In this document: piece after piece, positions 43,296 through 52,190 of the stretch | How positions within the stretch are numbered: the stretch's first letter is position 1 | Layout of the letters: each line of letters begins with the position of its first letter | NCBI RefSeq assembly: GCF_001542625.1 | Contig: NZ_CP016279.1 | Coordinates: 5,208,001 to 5,272,000, forward strand | Direction of reading: 5' to 3' | Source: Streptomyces griseochromogenes | GTDB taxonomy: Bacteria; Actinomycetota; Actinomycetes; Streptomycetales; Streptomycetaceae | Length of the DNA: 64,000 nt | The notes under the pieces: model-generated | Told to the model about the DNA's origin: nothing | What the model saw: only the letters and a program-made list of their open reading frames with translations | Databases searched by the model: none | Program-made: the position numbers and the translations under genes

Positions 43296-43763
43296 CTAGT
43301 AGTGCTCCCCGCGTGCTGGATGAGTCTGGACTCCCAGGCCGGGGACCCAGAGGTCTCCGTGATCTCCTGCGCTGATGTCCCATGCCGTCACCTCCGCGGG
43401 GCACGTGGCACCGCGGGCGCGGAGATCAGCGATGACCAGCCTGGCGATCTCGGCCGGGGCGTGGGGGTCCGTCTCCGGCAGTTCGATGCTCCAGCGGCGG
43501 TGGGTGTCCAGCTCACGCCAGCCCCGGTCGCGCATTTCGGCCGCCCGCTGTGACGTCTGCTCGTGGTCCTGGTCGTAGATGATCGCGCTGAACTCCCTGC
43601 CCCGGTCGCCGGGCGTAAAGGAGACGATCATGGGCCGGTCCCAGTCCCGGTGAGCACGCACCTGGCAGCTGACCCAATCACCCGGCGCCTGTATGGGCAT
43701 CTGTTCCGCCCACGACGCGAGCATCAGCTCCAGGGCGGCGCGGGTACGGGTAAGAATGCCCAT
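43296..43763 (-). CDS. hypothetical conserved-looking protein
   Basis: A 155-residue soluble protein (MGILTRTRAALELMLASWAE, RDWDRPMIVSFTPGDRGREF, RWSIELPETDPHAPAEIARL) with alternating strands and helices in a size and style resembling YbjN/TY-Chap-type proteins, though I cannot confirm that. I choose ATG 43763, as AAGGA lies 5 bases upstream, rather than the upstream ATG 43787, which has no ribosome site. It is divergent from the zinc-ribbon gene at 43797, sharing a 33-base promoter gap. Confidence 0.65.
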   Translation of the reverse strand: MGILTRTRAALELMLASWAEQMPIQAPGDWVSCQVRAHRDWDRPMIVSFTPGDRGREFSAIIYDQDHEQTSQRAAEMRDRGWRELDTHRRWSIELPETDPHAPAEIARLVIADLRARGATCPAEVTAWDISAGDHGDLWVPGLGVQTHPARGEHY

Positions 43764-43796
43764 GCGTGTCCTTGGCAGGCTGTGCATACTGGGCCG

Positions 43797-44273
43797 ATGG
43801 CCTCGTCACCACCGCGTTTTCGCGATCCGGGCAGGGAGCCCTACGCCTTTCTTGTGGACGCCGTCCTGGTCCACTGTCCCGGCTGCGGGGGTCAGGCGCG
43901 GATTGCTCGGCTCTCGTCCGAGACGTATTGGTGGTCACCGCGTCGGCTGACGTGCGCTGGGTGCGGTCTGTCGCGCATGAACCATGGCAAGGTCCTGTCC
44001 TTCGCCGGGCGCGTGGCTGAGCCGACGGATCCGTGGTTTGGTCTCCCGCTGTTGTTGAAGGCTCGCACCCGGCACGGGTATGTGTGGGCGTACAACCATG
44101 AACATCTGACGCTGATACAGCGGTTCGTGCAAGCCACCCTGCGCGAACGTGCGCCCTGGTACGACATGAACGCGAAGATGACGGCGCTGGCCCGGCTTCC
44201 GCGCTGGATGGTCAAGGCCGGTAACCGTGACGAGATCCTGCGCGCCATCAGCCGCGCGGCCACAGCACGCTGA
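43797..44273 (+). CDS. zinc-ribbon hypothetical protein
   Basis: A 158-residue protein with two Cys-x2-Cys knuckles, HCPGCGGQARIARL and LTCAGCGLSRMNHGK, which together should bind one zinc ion. A region with WFGLPLLLKARTRHGYVWAY and MVKAGNRDEILRAISRAATA follows. Proteins of this layout are frequent in Streptomyces and uncharacterised. It is divergent from the gene ending at 43296 and probably shares its promoter region. Confidence 0.65.
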   Translation: MASSPPRFRDPGREPYAFLVDAVLVHCPGCGGQARIARLSSETYWWSPRRLTCAGCGLSRMNHGKVLSFAGRVAEPTDPWFGLPLLLKARTRHGYVWAYNHEHLTLIQRFVQATLRERAPWYDMNAKMTALARLPRWMVKAGNRDEILRAISRAATAR

Positions 44274-44295
44274 CGTTCACGTTCGCCGCCAGTGA

Positions 44296-44418
44296 ATGTC
44301 CACCCGCCGACGCGAGGCCGGCGACATCCGCGGCGCCCTGTGGGCGGCCCGCCAGGGCCTGCTCGACGTCGAGGAAAGCGAAACCCTCTACCTGCGCGTC
44401 GCCCCCCACGCCGTGGCG
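44296..44418 (+). pseudogene. short fragment, possibly of a BTAD/TPR-type regulator
   Basis: MSTRRREAGDIRGALWAARQ then GLLDVEESETLYLRV resembles a helical pair from a bacterial transcriptional activator domain, but homology ends after about 40 codons where the GC-rich repeats begin. Confidence 0.35.
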
Positions 44419-44440
44419 TGCGGTGGTGCTGTGCCCCGCC

Positions 44441-45050
44441 TCCCGCTGGGGCCGACCGGCTCCAGGCCCGTCCCCGAGGCCTCGGGTCCCGTCAGGGGCC
44501 GGGGCTCGGTCTCGTGCGAAGCCCCCGTCAGGGGGCTTCCCCGCGTCCGGTCAATGGCTGGCCCCGTGTCTGGGGGATTCGCGGTCGTACAGCGGTTGCT
44601 GGGCGCAGCCCCGCACCGAGGTCTCGGTGCGGGGCTGCGCCCCGTCCCTCCCCGGGGCCGACCGGCCCCAGGGACGGCACCCGATCGCCCGGGTCCCGTC
44701 AGGGGCCCGGCCCCGTGTGAAGCCCCCGTCAGGAGGCTTTCCCGGATGTCGGCCGACGGCCGGCCCCGCGCCTGAGGGATGGCGTCGCACGGCGTCTGTC
44801 GGGCGCGGCGGCCGCCGCGCCGTGGTCCCCATGCTGCGCCTCACTCTCGCCGAGGGCCGACAGGCCCGGCCTCGCGCTTGACGTCCCGGATCCCGCCAGG
44901 GACCCGGCCCGGCCATGCCGATCGGGCCCCGACGCTCCGAACCCCCGGCCGGGGGGTTCCGGGCTGGCGGGGCCCGCACCCGATCTCCCGGGTTCTGTCA
45001 GGGGGTGTCTCGATGCCTATGCCAATCGTTTGTGGGTGGGGGCGGCTGTC
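44441..45050. repeat. cluster of GC-rich hairpin repeats
   Basis: At least three degenerate copies of an 80-base unit (GGCACCCGATCGCCCGGG, CCCGTCAGGGGCC, then GAAGCCCCC-GTCA-GGGGGCTTC) lie near 44460-44545, 44660-44745 and 44940-45010, with another near 42960. The hairpin GAAGCCCCC/GGGGGCTTC is at 44518-44539. A 20-bp perfect inverted repeat with a two-base loop occupies 44601-44642. No gene is recognised here. Confidence 0.6.
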
Positions 45051-45150
45051 CGTTAAACGAGTGACGTGAAGCGTGCGCGGGCGTGGTGGGTGGGAAGTCT
45101 CTTGCCCGTCCATACGTTCAGCGTCTTCTCCTCGCCGAGAGGAAATCACC

Positions 45151-45330
45151 GTGCTGTCTGTCCGCCGCATCGTGGCTGTTGCTGCAGTGAGCGCACTGCT
45201 TTCCCTTGGAACGATCGTCCCCGCCGTAGCCGCCCGGGCACCGGACCCCGACGACATCACCGACGGTCTTCTCGAACAACCCGTCAGCACCCTTGTGGGA
45301 TCCCCCCTCGGCCTCCCCCTCAGCATCTGA
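45151..45330 (+). CDS. small secreted peptide
   Basis: A 59-residue frame from GTG 45151: signal peptide SVRRIVAVAAVSALLSLGTI then VPAVAA, and a mature peptide of about 32 residues (RAPDPDDITDGLLEQPVSTL then VGSPLGLPLSI). GAGAGGAAAT precedes the start at good spacing. No Cys is present. No family recognised. Confidence 0.6.
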   Translation: MLSVRRIVAVAAVSALLSLGTIVPAVAARAPDPDDITDGLLEQPVSTLVGSPLGLPLSI

Positions 45331-45553
45331 AACCGTCGGTCTGTATGGGCCTGTCGCGCCCGCCGGCATTTCAGGGCCTGGGCCCGGCCCCGGACGTGTC
45401 CTGGGTCTGTGGGTGGTGTGTGGGGTAGGGCGGCGCTGCGTGGTGCCCGGAGACGGGTGCAGCGCGCTCTCGGCGTGGTGGTGCGCCGGGTAGCCGGTCC
45501 TGGTGCGCTCCGAGCTTGTGGCGGGGCGGAGTCCGGTGCGGCTCTTGGTTCTG

Positions 45554-45874
45554 TCAGTTGCTGGTCATGGCTGCGCCCAGTGCCAGTGCGAACAGGATGG
45601 GAAGGAGTACGCATCCGAGGCCGGCGCCGGCGGTCAGGATGCGTGGTGTGCGCAGGGAGCGGCGGTGCGGCAGGGCCCAGGAGAGGGCGAGCAGGCCGGT
45701 TGACCAGTAGAACACTCCTCCGAGGGCGTCGAGGCCGTCCTGGGACCGGAACCAGTGGTACTCCAGTACGAGGAAAGGCAGGCCGAGCAGGGAGGCCACG
45801 AGAGGCGTCTTCCACCACGTCGGGTGGGCAAGGCGCGTTCGCGTGTCGTTCGGCTGCACGTCGTCGGGAAGCAT
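45554..45874 (-). CDS. small integral membrane protein
   Basis: A 106-residue protein with three predicted spans (TPLVASLLGLPFLVLEYHWF, LGGVFYWSTGLLALSWAL, ILTAGAGLGCVLLPILFALA). The N-terminus (MLPDDVQPNDTRTRLAHP) is hydrophilic. No family recognised and no operon partner. Confidence 0.55.
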   Translation of the reverse strand: MLPDDVQPNDTRTRLAHPTWWKTPLVASLLGLPFLVLEYHWFRSQDGLDALGGVFYWSTGLLALSWALPHRRSLRTPRILTAGAGLGCVLLPILFALALGAAMTSN

Positions 45875-46202
45875 GCGACCACCGCATCACAGCCGCCCGG
45901 GCAGGGGGCATCGGGGCACACACTCACCCTCGCACGCGCGCGTACTCACACCGTTCACGGCGCCCATGTCGATGGTGAAGACGATGTCTTCGCTGCGGCC
46001 GGGGCGCAGTGGGGTCCAGCCGATGGCGAGGAGTCGTCCGGGTTCGGGGTCGAGTTCCCTTTTCACTTCCCGGCGGGTGCTGGCGCGGGGTGATTCGTCC
46101 AGCCGTTTACCGCTGTGGGGCGCTTAGAGGGCATCTGACCTGGGTAGTTGGTGTTCTGGGATGTTTTTGTGACTGGCACCGTTGGTGGTCGTTGCATGAG
46201 GC
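45875..46202. other. no gene recognised
   Basis: About 330 bases upstream of the IS5 remnant, without a recognisable product or strong hairpin. Confidence 0.35.
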
Positions 46203-46462
46203 GTGAGTGTTGGTCGTCCGTACCGCAGTGACGTGTCGGACGCCCGCTGAGCCTTGATCGAACCGGTGTTCACCGCCTGGCGGGCGAGACGAACCGGACC
46301 CGGCACGGCGGCCCGGGTGCACGATCTGCGAGAGATCGTCAACGCGATCCTCTACGTCAACCGCACCGGCATTCCCTGGGAGTGCCTGCCGCACGACTTC
46401 CCGCCGCACAAGAGCGTCTACGACTACTACGCGAAGTGGGAAGCGGACGGCACCACCCAGCA
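46203..46462 (+). pseudogene. IS5-family transposase, N-terminal remnant with in-frame stop
   Basis: From GTG 46203 the frame reads VSVGRPYRSDVSDAR, then a TGA where relatives have Trp, then ALIEPVFTAWRARRTGPGTA, ARVHDLREIVNAILYVNRTG and IPWECLPHDFPPHKSVYDYY. Homology ends at about 46462, where the IS3 remnant of the opposite strand begins, so the two elements are joined end to end. Confidence 0.75.
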
Positions 46463-47330
46463 GGGCTGGTTGTTGAACCAGTCAACCCATTCCGCGGTGC
46501 CGAGTTCGACATCGGCGAGGCCGTGCCAGGGCCGACGGGGCTTGTTCAGCTCTGTTCTGTAGAGGCCGATCCGGGATTCCATGAGTGCGTCGTCCAGGGC
46601 GTCGCCGACGGTGCCGATGGAGGCGTCGACGCCGGCCTCGCGGTGGTGTGCGGTGAACGCGAAAGACGTGTATTGACTGCCCGCGTCCGAATGATGAATC
46701 AGGCCGGGGCTGGCTGGTGTGCCGGCACGGTCGCGTCGCCATAGGGCCATGTCGAGGGCGTCGAGGACGATCTTGGCCCGTTTGCTGGTGGCGGCGGACC
46801 AGCCAACGATCGCCCGGGAGAAGACGTCCACGACGAAAGCGATGTAGACGATTCCTGACCAGGTGGCGACGTGGGTGAAGTCCGTGACCCGTCGCTCGTT
46901 CGGCCGGGACGCGGTGAAGTCACGTTGTAGCAGGTCAGCCGCCCGGCCGTGCCCATCGTCACGGATGGTGGTGCGGATCTTCCTGCCGCGGAGGGCGCCC
47001 TCCAGACCCAGGTCGCGCATCAGCCGAGCGACCGTGCAACGGGCCACGGTTATGCCCTCACGGTGCAGCTGCCGCCATACCTTCCGGACCCCGTAGACGC
47101 TGAAGTTGTCGGCATGGACGCGACTGATCTGCGTCTTCAACTCGGCGTCGCGGACCGCCCTGGCACTGGGGTGCGCTTCTTGGCGGCGTAGTAGGTGCTC
47201 GTTGCGATCTTCAGTCCGTGGCCGGCCAGGACACGGCAGATCGGCTCGACCCCGAACACCTGCCGGTGCTCGTCGATGACCGCTACGAGCGCTTCGACGG
47301 CCGGTCAAGCTCGGCCGCGGAGAAAGCCGA
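46463..47330 (-). pseudogene. IS3-family transposase OrfB, frameshifted and truncated
   Basis: The N-terminal part (VIDEHRQVFGVEPICRVLAG, LKIATSTYYAAKKRTP) and the main part (SARAVRDAELKTQISRVHAD, TDFTHVATWSGIVYIAFVVD, GLIHHSDAGSQYTSFAF) lie in different frames because one base is missing near 47170. The DDE residues of the integrase core are visible. The C-terminus is cut at WVDWFNN, where the IS5 remnant starts. Confidence 0.8.
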
Positions 47331-47609
47331 CGCGGCCTTCAAAATCTCGTTCGCCCGCCGCAGTCCGGCATTCTCGGCCTTCAGCCGCTTGATCTCCGCG
47401 GCCTCCTCCGAGGTGGTGCCGGGTCGCTGACCGGCGTCGACCTCGGCCTTGCGGACCCAGCTCCGCACCGTCTCCGCCGTGCCGATGCCCAGCTTCGCGG
47501 CAACCGCCTTCATCGCGGCCCACTCGGTGGGGTAGTTCGGACGGATCTCCGCGACCATGCGCACAGCACGCTCACGAACCTCAGAGGGGTAGGGGGACGG
47601 ACGTGCCAT
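47283..47609 (-). CDS. IS3-family transposase OrfA
   Basis: A 108-residue helix-turn-helix protein: PYPSEVRERAVRMVAEIRPN, KLGIGTAETVRSWVRKAEVD and the leucine-zipper-like AEIKRLKAENAGLRRANEIL. It appears intact, but its partner OrfB is broken, so the element cannot move on its own. OrfA and OrfB overlap in the usual -1 arrangement. Confidence 0.8.
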   Translation of the reverse strand: MARPSPYPSEVRERAVRMVAEIRPNYPTEWAAMKAVAAKLGIGTAETVRSWVRKAEVDAGQRPGTTSEEAAEIKRLKAENAGLRRANEILKAASAFSAAELDRPSKRS

Positions 47610-47639
47610 GATTCGATCCTCTCAGGGCATCGAGCCTCC

Positions 47640-48310
47640 ATCAGCCCCGGAGCGGTTCAACATCGCCCACATCACCAATCGGGGTCCCTCCCTGGTCTCG
47701 CAGTTCTACACCAAGAACAAAGGCGCGCCTTCGTCACAGCACTTCAGCAGGTCCTCACTGCCGTCGAAGCAGGCGGCATCACCGACGTCCCCGAACTCGC
47801 CACCATCGCGGGTCGCTACATCACCCGCCGCACCACCGCCTCCGGCGCTCGCGCCCGCGTACGCGGAAAAGCCGTCCTGATCACCCCTACTGGCTCGGGC
47901 ACCGGCCGCGTCGGCCACCAAGCCATCGCGCTTCCGGCTCCGCCCGCCTGCGCCCTCTGATCGCCGAAGCCGCCCGCCTGGGACTGCGTTTGGCGTTCAC
48001 CGTGCGCCTCGCCAAGACCGGCTACCTGCACCCCTCCGGCAGCCGCACCGACTCATCTGGAATCCGCCGCGACGTCATCCAACGTGCTGACCACACCGAA
48101 GAACGCTCCTACGGCTCCGCCCAGACCGGCGGATTCGACGCCGTCGACTTCGCCCGACGAGTCGACGCCGTCGCTGGAGACGTCACCGCCGCCGTCCATC
48201 AATGGCTCGTGGAAACCGGACGCATCCATCCCGACGTCCAGATCCTCCACCTGGAAGTCCGCTCCTGGCGCACCCGCCAGGAGCGTGTCCCACGTGGCCG
48301 TGATCTACGT
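47640..48310 (+). pseudogene. decayed gene of unknown family in several frames
   Basis: Coding-like segments lie in different frames: NIAHITNRGPSLVSQFYTKN; QRRAFVTALQQVLTAVEAGG then ITDVPELATIAGRYITRRTT; and RPLIAEAARLGLRLAFTVRL then RRVDAVAGDVTAAVHQWLVE. At least two frame changes separate them. I do not recognise the protein. The IS3 element ends just upstream, so insertion may have started the decay. Confidence 0.45.
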
Positions 48311-48427
48311 GTGACGTTGCGGTTGTCCCGTCCTGCTAGACGTTCTCCCTGCCACGCTTGATCTTGGGGGTCTTGGCCGCCCTGGCGCTTCACCACCGGG
48401 GGCGGCGGCTTGTTACTCTTTCCGGTC

Positions 48428-48853
48428 ATGCGAGCCCTCTTCCCGGGATCCTTCGACCCGGTCACTCAAGGGCACCAGGACGTACTCCGGCGCGCTGCCC
48501 TCCTGTTCGACGAGGTCGTCGTGTGCGTGATGTTCAATCCGAACAAGAGCGGCCGGTTCCCCATCACGGAACGGCTGGACCGGCTCCGCGCGGCAGCAAC
48601 TGACTTGAGCAATGTCACGGTCGACTCCCATACCGGCGGCCTGCTGGTCGACTACTGCCGCCGAGTCGGAATCGACGTCGTCATCCGCGGAGTCCGTGGC
48701 GTTCCCGACCTGGACTACGAAATGCCGATGGCCCGCATGAACCACGAACTGGCCGGAGTCGAAACGTTCTTCATCGCTGCAGACCCCGCCCTGGCCCACA
48801 TCTCCTCCACCCTCGTCACCGCGATGAGTCAACAGGACCGTGTCCCCGAATGA
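48428..48853 (+). CDS. pantetheine-phosphate adenylyltransferase-like protein (CoaD paralogue)
   Basis: A 141-residue nucleotidyltransferase: ALFPGSFDPVTQGHQDVLRR holds the T/S-x-G-H nucleotide-binding motif, VDSHTGGLLVDYCRRVGIDV and VIRGVRGVPDLDYEMPMARM the pantetheine-binding region, and AHISSTLV the conserved end motif. The true enzyme makes dephospho-CoA. This copy stops about 18 residues early, after SSTLVTAMSQQDRVPE, and sits among IS remnants, so it is likely an extra, perhaps damaged, copy beside the housekeeping gene elsewhere. The intact core motifs leave open that it is still active. Confidence 0.8.
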   Translation: MRALFPGSFDPVTQGHQDVLRRAALLFDEVVVCVMFNPNKSGRFPITERLDRLRAAATDLSNVTVDSHTGGLLVDYCRRVGIDVVIRGVRGVPDLDYEMPMARMNHELAGVETFFIAADPALAHISSTLVTAMSQQDRVPE

Positions 48854-48901
48854 TGACTTGAGCGAGCTTCTTCCAGCAGCTGAGGGCGGCAGCGAGGGTT
48901 C

Positions 48902-48941
48902 CTGAAACTGCCCAGTGCTCAGAACAAGCACCGTTGCAGCA
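48902..48941. repeat. terminal repeat of an IS701-like element, second copy
   Basis: CTGAAACTGCCC through CACCGTTGCAGCAC closely matches the segment at 17169-17210 that ends the IS701 remnant there. Here the transposase is missing. Confidence 0.5.
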
Positions 48942-49132
48942 CTAAGGAGATTCCCTTTCAGATCCCGGGGTCGGTTGCGTGCCCTTCGCTTGATGGCCGT
49001 GGACCCCGTAGCGGAGCTCAATGTCACGCTTGCCCACTGGGGCCAGCGGAGCTGGGGCCGTTGGCGCGGGGCTGCCTCTCCTGCTGCACCCAGCGCTCGT
49101 GCGCGGACTTTAGAGATCGGCTCACGCCCGGG
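48942..49132. other. sequence between IS end and truncated MFS gene
   Basis: About 190 bases of probable IS or decayed sequence, no gene recognised. It marks the point where the transporter gene to its right was cut. Confidence 0.35.
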
Positions 49133-49612
49133 CGCGAGCAGCGCACTGCCCGCAGGCGGCCCCGCGAAGCCGGACATGGCGGTCTGGGCACCGCGCAGGC
49201 GGGAGTTGGGTCGCTCCAGGAGCGCGGGGTCGCGGCCGAGCAGATCCGGCAGAAAGGCCGTGGCGGCCGTGTCGAAGAAGAGTCCGCCGAGGCCGGGGAG
49301 GAAGGCGACGGCCGCGAACAGCGGAATGCTCAGCACGCCGAGCGCGGCCGCTGCCGCCGGTATGGCGAGCAGCACCGCACGCGCCGCGTCCATGGCCCGC
49401 ATCGTGCGCCGACGGTCCCAGCGGTCCACCAGCGCACCGCCGGGCACCCCGAAGAGCAGCCACGGCAGTGTTCCGGCGGCCGTGACGACGGCGAGGGTCA
49501 TCGGATCCCGCGTCAACGTCCATGCGAGCAGCGGCAGCGCGGCATGCGACACCCCGTCACCGAGCGAGGACACCGTCTGCGCAGTCCACAGCCGTTCGAA
49601 CCCGGTCGGCAA
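49133..49612 (-). pseudogene. MFS transporter, N-terminal half only
   Basis: About 160 codons of a major facilitator transporter: LPTGFERLWTAQTVSSLGDG, PWLLFGVPGGALVDRWDRRR (the loop 2-3 motif region) and FFDTAATAFLPDLLGRDPAL. Homology ends abruptly after GFAGPPAGSALLA at 49133, so the C-terminal six or more spans are missing. No convincing start codon or ribosome site lies before LPTGF, so the 5' end may be cut too. Confidence 0.7.
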
Positions 49613-49736
49613 CTTCGGGTGAACAGGTCTTGCGCAGAGCGGTGTTGGTGCCGGGCTGGCACGATTCGGCCCGGCACCTGGATGGCGTACCAGCCCCAAG
49701 GGAGGAGAATGTTCACTCTCCCTCAGCTCGGGCAGA

Positions 49737-50099
49737 TCAGAAGACCCAAGAGCCCCAGCCAACCTGGTTGGTGTTGATGTCCCAGACCTCTACAGAGAGC
49801 TTGTGTACACCGTCGTTGTGGTACTCCGGCCACGTGTTCACTCCGCCTCCCCAGCCGGTGTGCGTGCTGCCGCCAGTCTGAGTGTTCACCTGCCACAGGT
49901 CCACCTTGCACTCGTTGGCGGGCCCGTCGACGTGACCGTAGGCGTACATGTCAGAGTAGGGGAGGATGTACGCATGGCAGTTGCCGGCGAACGCATCCCC
50001 ACCCAGGCTGGCTGCTGACGCAGCGCTGGCCGAGACGGCGACGAGGCTTGCTGCGGCGATCCCTGCCGCAGCGAACTTGATCCTGCGTCCGATCTTCAC
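49737..50099 (-). CDS. small secreted protein
   Basis: A 120-residue protein from GTG 50099, with GAAGGAG 5 bases upstream. Signal peptide KIGRRIKFAAAGIAAASLVA then VSASAASA; the mature part (CHAYILPYSDMYAYGHVDGP, CKVDLWQVNTQTGGSTHTGW, LSVEVWDINTNQVGWGSWVF) has two Cys, probably forming a disulfide, and many aromatic residues and beta strands. No family recognised. Confidence 0.7.
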   Translation of the reverse strand: MKIGRRIKFAAAGIAAASLVAVSASAASAASLGGDAFAGNCHAYILPYSDMYAYGHVDGPANECKVDLWQVNTQTGGSTHTGWGGGVNTWPEYHNDGVHKLSVEVWDINTNQVGWGSWVF

Positions 50100-50129
50100 G
50101 GTTACTCCTTCGGAGGTAGTGACGGGCAA

Positions 50130-50443
50130 AGGGGCATATCTGAGCTGGTTCAGTCAGTGGTCGATGCCCGGCCCCGGTTGACAATCGTCATGGACAGTCG
50201 GTGCATGTGAGGATTTTCCCGTACGACTCCGTACGCCCCTTGCCCGGACTCGGCCTGACAGGAGCACGGGTGTTGACGGGTCGCGCCCCACGAAGTGGGG
50301 TGGCCGATCATGCGCGCCAAATCAGCAGGTCACCTGCGGTCTGACGTCCCGTCGGCCGGCCCTTGCTTCCCATCGGGGAGATGGAGTGAGCCCTACGAAA
50401 GGGCATGCGCACTCAAGATCGACCCGATGGGCGACATGATCGG
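50130..50443. other. no gene recognised
   Basis: Intergenic, about 310 bases; a short open frame (MGDMIGYTTWWDSISA at its end) is not supported by a start or composition. Confidence 0.35.
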
Positions 50444-50599
50444 CTACACCACGTGGTGGGACAGCATCTCCGCGTGAGCCGTCCCGCTTGAGAGCGTCAC
50501 ACTGGTTGCGGCCATGACTGTGGCGGTGGCGAGTGTGGCTGCTGTGCGGGACACGCGTAAACGGCTGCGGCGGGGACTGGTTCGGGTCGAGCGACGCAT
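50444..50599 (-). CDS. 51-residue secreted peptide
   Basis: ATG 50599 is preceded by AAGGAG at good spacing. The frame gives MRRSTRTSPRRSRLRVSRTA then ATLATATVMAATSVTLSSGT and AHAEMLSHHVV: an arginine-rich n-region, a hydrophobic core and an AHA cleavage site. Only about 8 residues remain after cleavage, so either the gene is cut short by the TAG at 50444 or the mature product is a tiny peptide. It is divergent from the XRE gene. Confidence 0.5.
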   Translation of the reverse strand: MRRSTRTSPRRSRLRVSRTAATLATATVMAATSVTLSSGTAHAEMLSHHVV

Positions 50600-50757
50600 G
50601 CGCCTACTCCTTTCGTTTCGGTTTCCGGTCCTGATCGTCCGCAGCCGCTCACGGCGGTGACCAGGCAGAACAGGCGGAAGAAAGACCGGCAGTTTTCCCG
50701 GCAGACACCCTGTGGTGTACTCACCTGCACAGCTTCAGATCATCCGGCGGGGGCGTG

Positions 50758-51170
50758 ATGAGCGAGGGTGGATTCGGGGCGCTGTTGCGCGCCCGGCGCA
50801 GTGGGGCCGGGCTGACGCAGGAGGAGCTCGCCGAACGCTCCGGGCTGAGCGTGCGGGCCATCCGTGACCTCGAACACGGCAGGGTTGCCCGGCCCCGCCG
50901 GGAAACGCTGCGGCTGCTGGCCACGGCCCTCGGCCTGCCAGAGGAGGAGGGCGAGGAACTCCTTCGCCTTGCCCGTCAGGCGTTACCACCGGCTCTGGCC
51001 GGGCCCGTTGACGCCGAGTTGCCGACCGCTCCCGCCACGACGGCACCCAACCGCGGTGACGATCCACATCCCGCAGCCGTCCCGCCGGACGAGCCGGACA
51101 CGCTCTTGAAGGGCGAGGCCAGCGGCCGTCAGGCCCGACATGGGCGTGGGAGAAGACCCGCGGCACGCTA
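50758..51170 (+). pseudogene. XRE-family helix-turn-helix regulator, N-terminal part
   Basis: FGALLRARRSGAGLTQEELA, ERSGLSVRAIRDLEHGRVAR and RETLRLLATALGLPEEEGEE form the HTH domain typical of Streptomyces regulators that continue with an NB-ARC/TPR or activation domain. Here coding-like sequence ends at about 51170, where the transposase gene of the opposite strand ends, so the downstream domains are lost. The frame stays open to 51741 only as antisense of the transposase gene. Confidence 0.7.
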
Positions 51171-52190
51171 CTTCCTGCTCACCGCCCTGCTGACGGCGGG
51201 CCGGGCGGGGCGCGGGACGGCCATCTCCGCCAGTAGCAGGGACGCGTCGACGGCCTTGGTCGCGCCGGGGCACAGGACGGCGGCGACGATGGCGCGGGTG
51301 GCGACGTCGACGGCGGTGGTGAGTTCGGGGCGGGCGAGGGTGCCGTCGTCGAAGAGGGCGAGGACGTCCAGGCGGGTGGTGTCGACCTGGACCTGCTCGC
51401 CGGGCCGCAGCGCCGTGGTGGGGGTGAAGGCCCGCCCGTCGAAGCTCGCGGGGGTCTGCCGGACGGGCCCGGCGGGCAGTTCGCCGGGGCGGGCGAGGGT
51501 GGTGACGAGCCGGTACGGCGTGGCCTGGGACGGCGCGGGCACCGTGCCGGGGCCGTGCTGGTCTTCAAGGATCTGGTTGATCGGCGGGAACAGGCCGTTG
51601 ATGGTGCCTGTGGAGCGGCCGCGTCGGCGGCGCAGTGCCTCGCGGACGGCGGCGACGACCCGTTCGTCGGCCCGCCCTGTGGGGGTGGATGCGCGCGTGG
51701 TGCGGTGGTCCACCAGTCCCCACAGGCCCTGCTTGCGGTAGGCCGGGCGCATGCGCTGCACCGTGGTGCGCGAGACGCGGCCGGAGCCCAGCGCGGTCAG
51801 CTCCTCGGCCTTGGTCTGCTCCCGCTCGGCCAGAGTGAAGCGCTCGGCGTCGTACTGCGGCCGTACCGCTCCTTCGCTGCCGGGCCCGCCGGGCAGTCCG
51901 CATTCGACTTCCCTTACATGCCGCTGCCAGGCCAGTGCCTTCTCGCGCGCCGCGGCAGGGGCGGTTTCGAACAGCCCCCACTGCGGGGCCGCCTGGGGCA
52001 CGTCGGCCCCGATGACGGCGAAGCCGGGGTCGGCGAACAGGTGCCCGGCGAGCACGGCCTCACCGCCGCCGTCCGGGCCGACGAGGTGGATGCCTTGCCC
52101 GGACAGGGCGACCACCTGCCACTTCACGCCGCGGAAACGGACGTGAGCCCCGATCTTCACGGCCGGCCGGGCATTCCGCCGCGCGGTCAC
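51168..52190 (-). pseudogene. Mu/TniA-like DDE transposase, C-terminally truncated
   Basis: A 340-residue frame from GTG 52190 (GGGAGG 6 bases upstream). It has a beta-rich start (VKIGAHVRFRGVKWQVVALS), a helix-turn-helix (TTVQRMRPAYRKQGLWGLVD) and the beginning of the integrase core (RPGEQVQVDTTRLDVLALFD, with the first catalytic Asp, then ELTTAVDVATRAIVAAVL). Homology ends after DASLLLAEM, so the remaining DDE residues and the C-terminal domain are gone. Its start overlaps the end of the upstream TnsA-like frame by GTGA. It is the TnsB-like partner of a Tn7-like pair. Confidence 0.75.

Noticed and set aside
44441..45050. CRISPR array
   Set aside because: The repeats are degenerate, unevenly spaced and hairpin-rich, with no spacers of constant length and no cas genes.
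50295..50477. 60-codon frame ending YTTWWDSISA
   Set aside because: No ribosome site, overlaps the end of the better-supported minus-strand secreted peptide gene.
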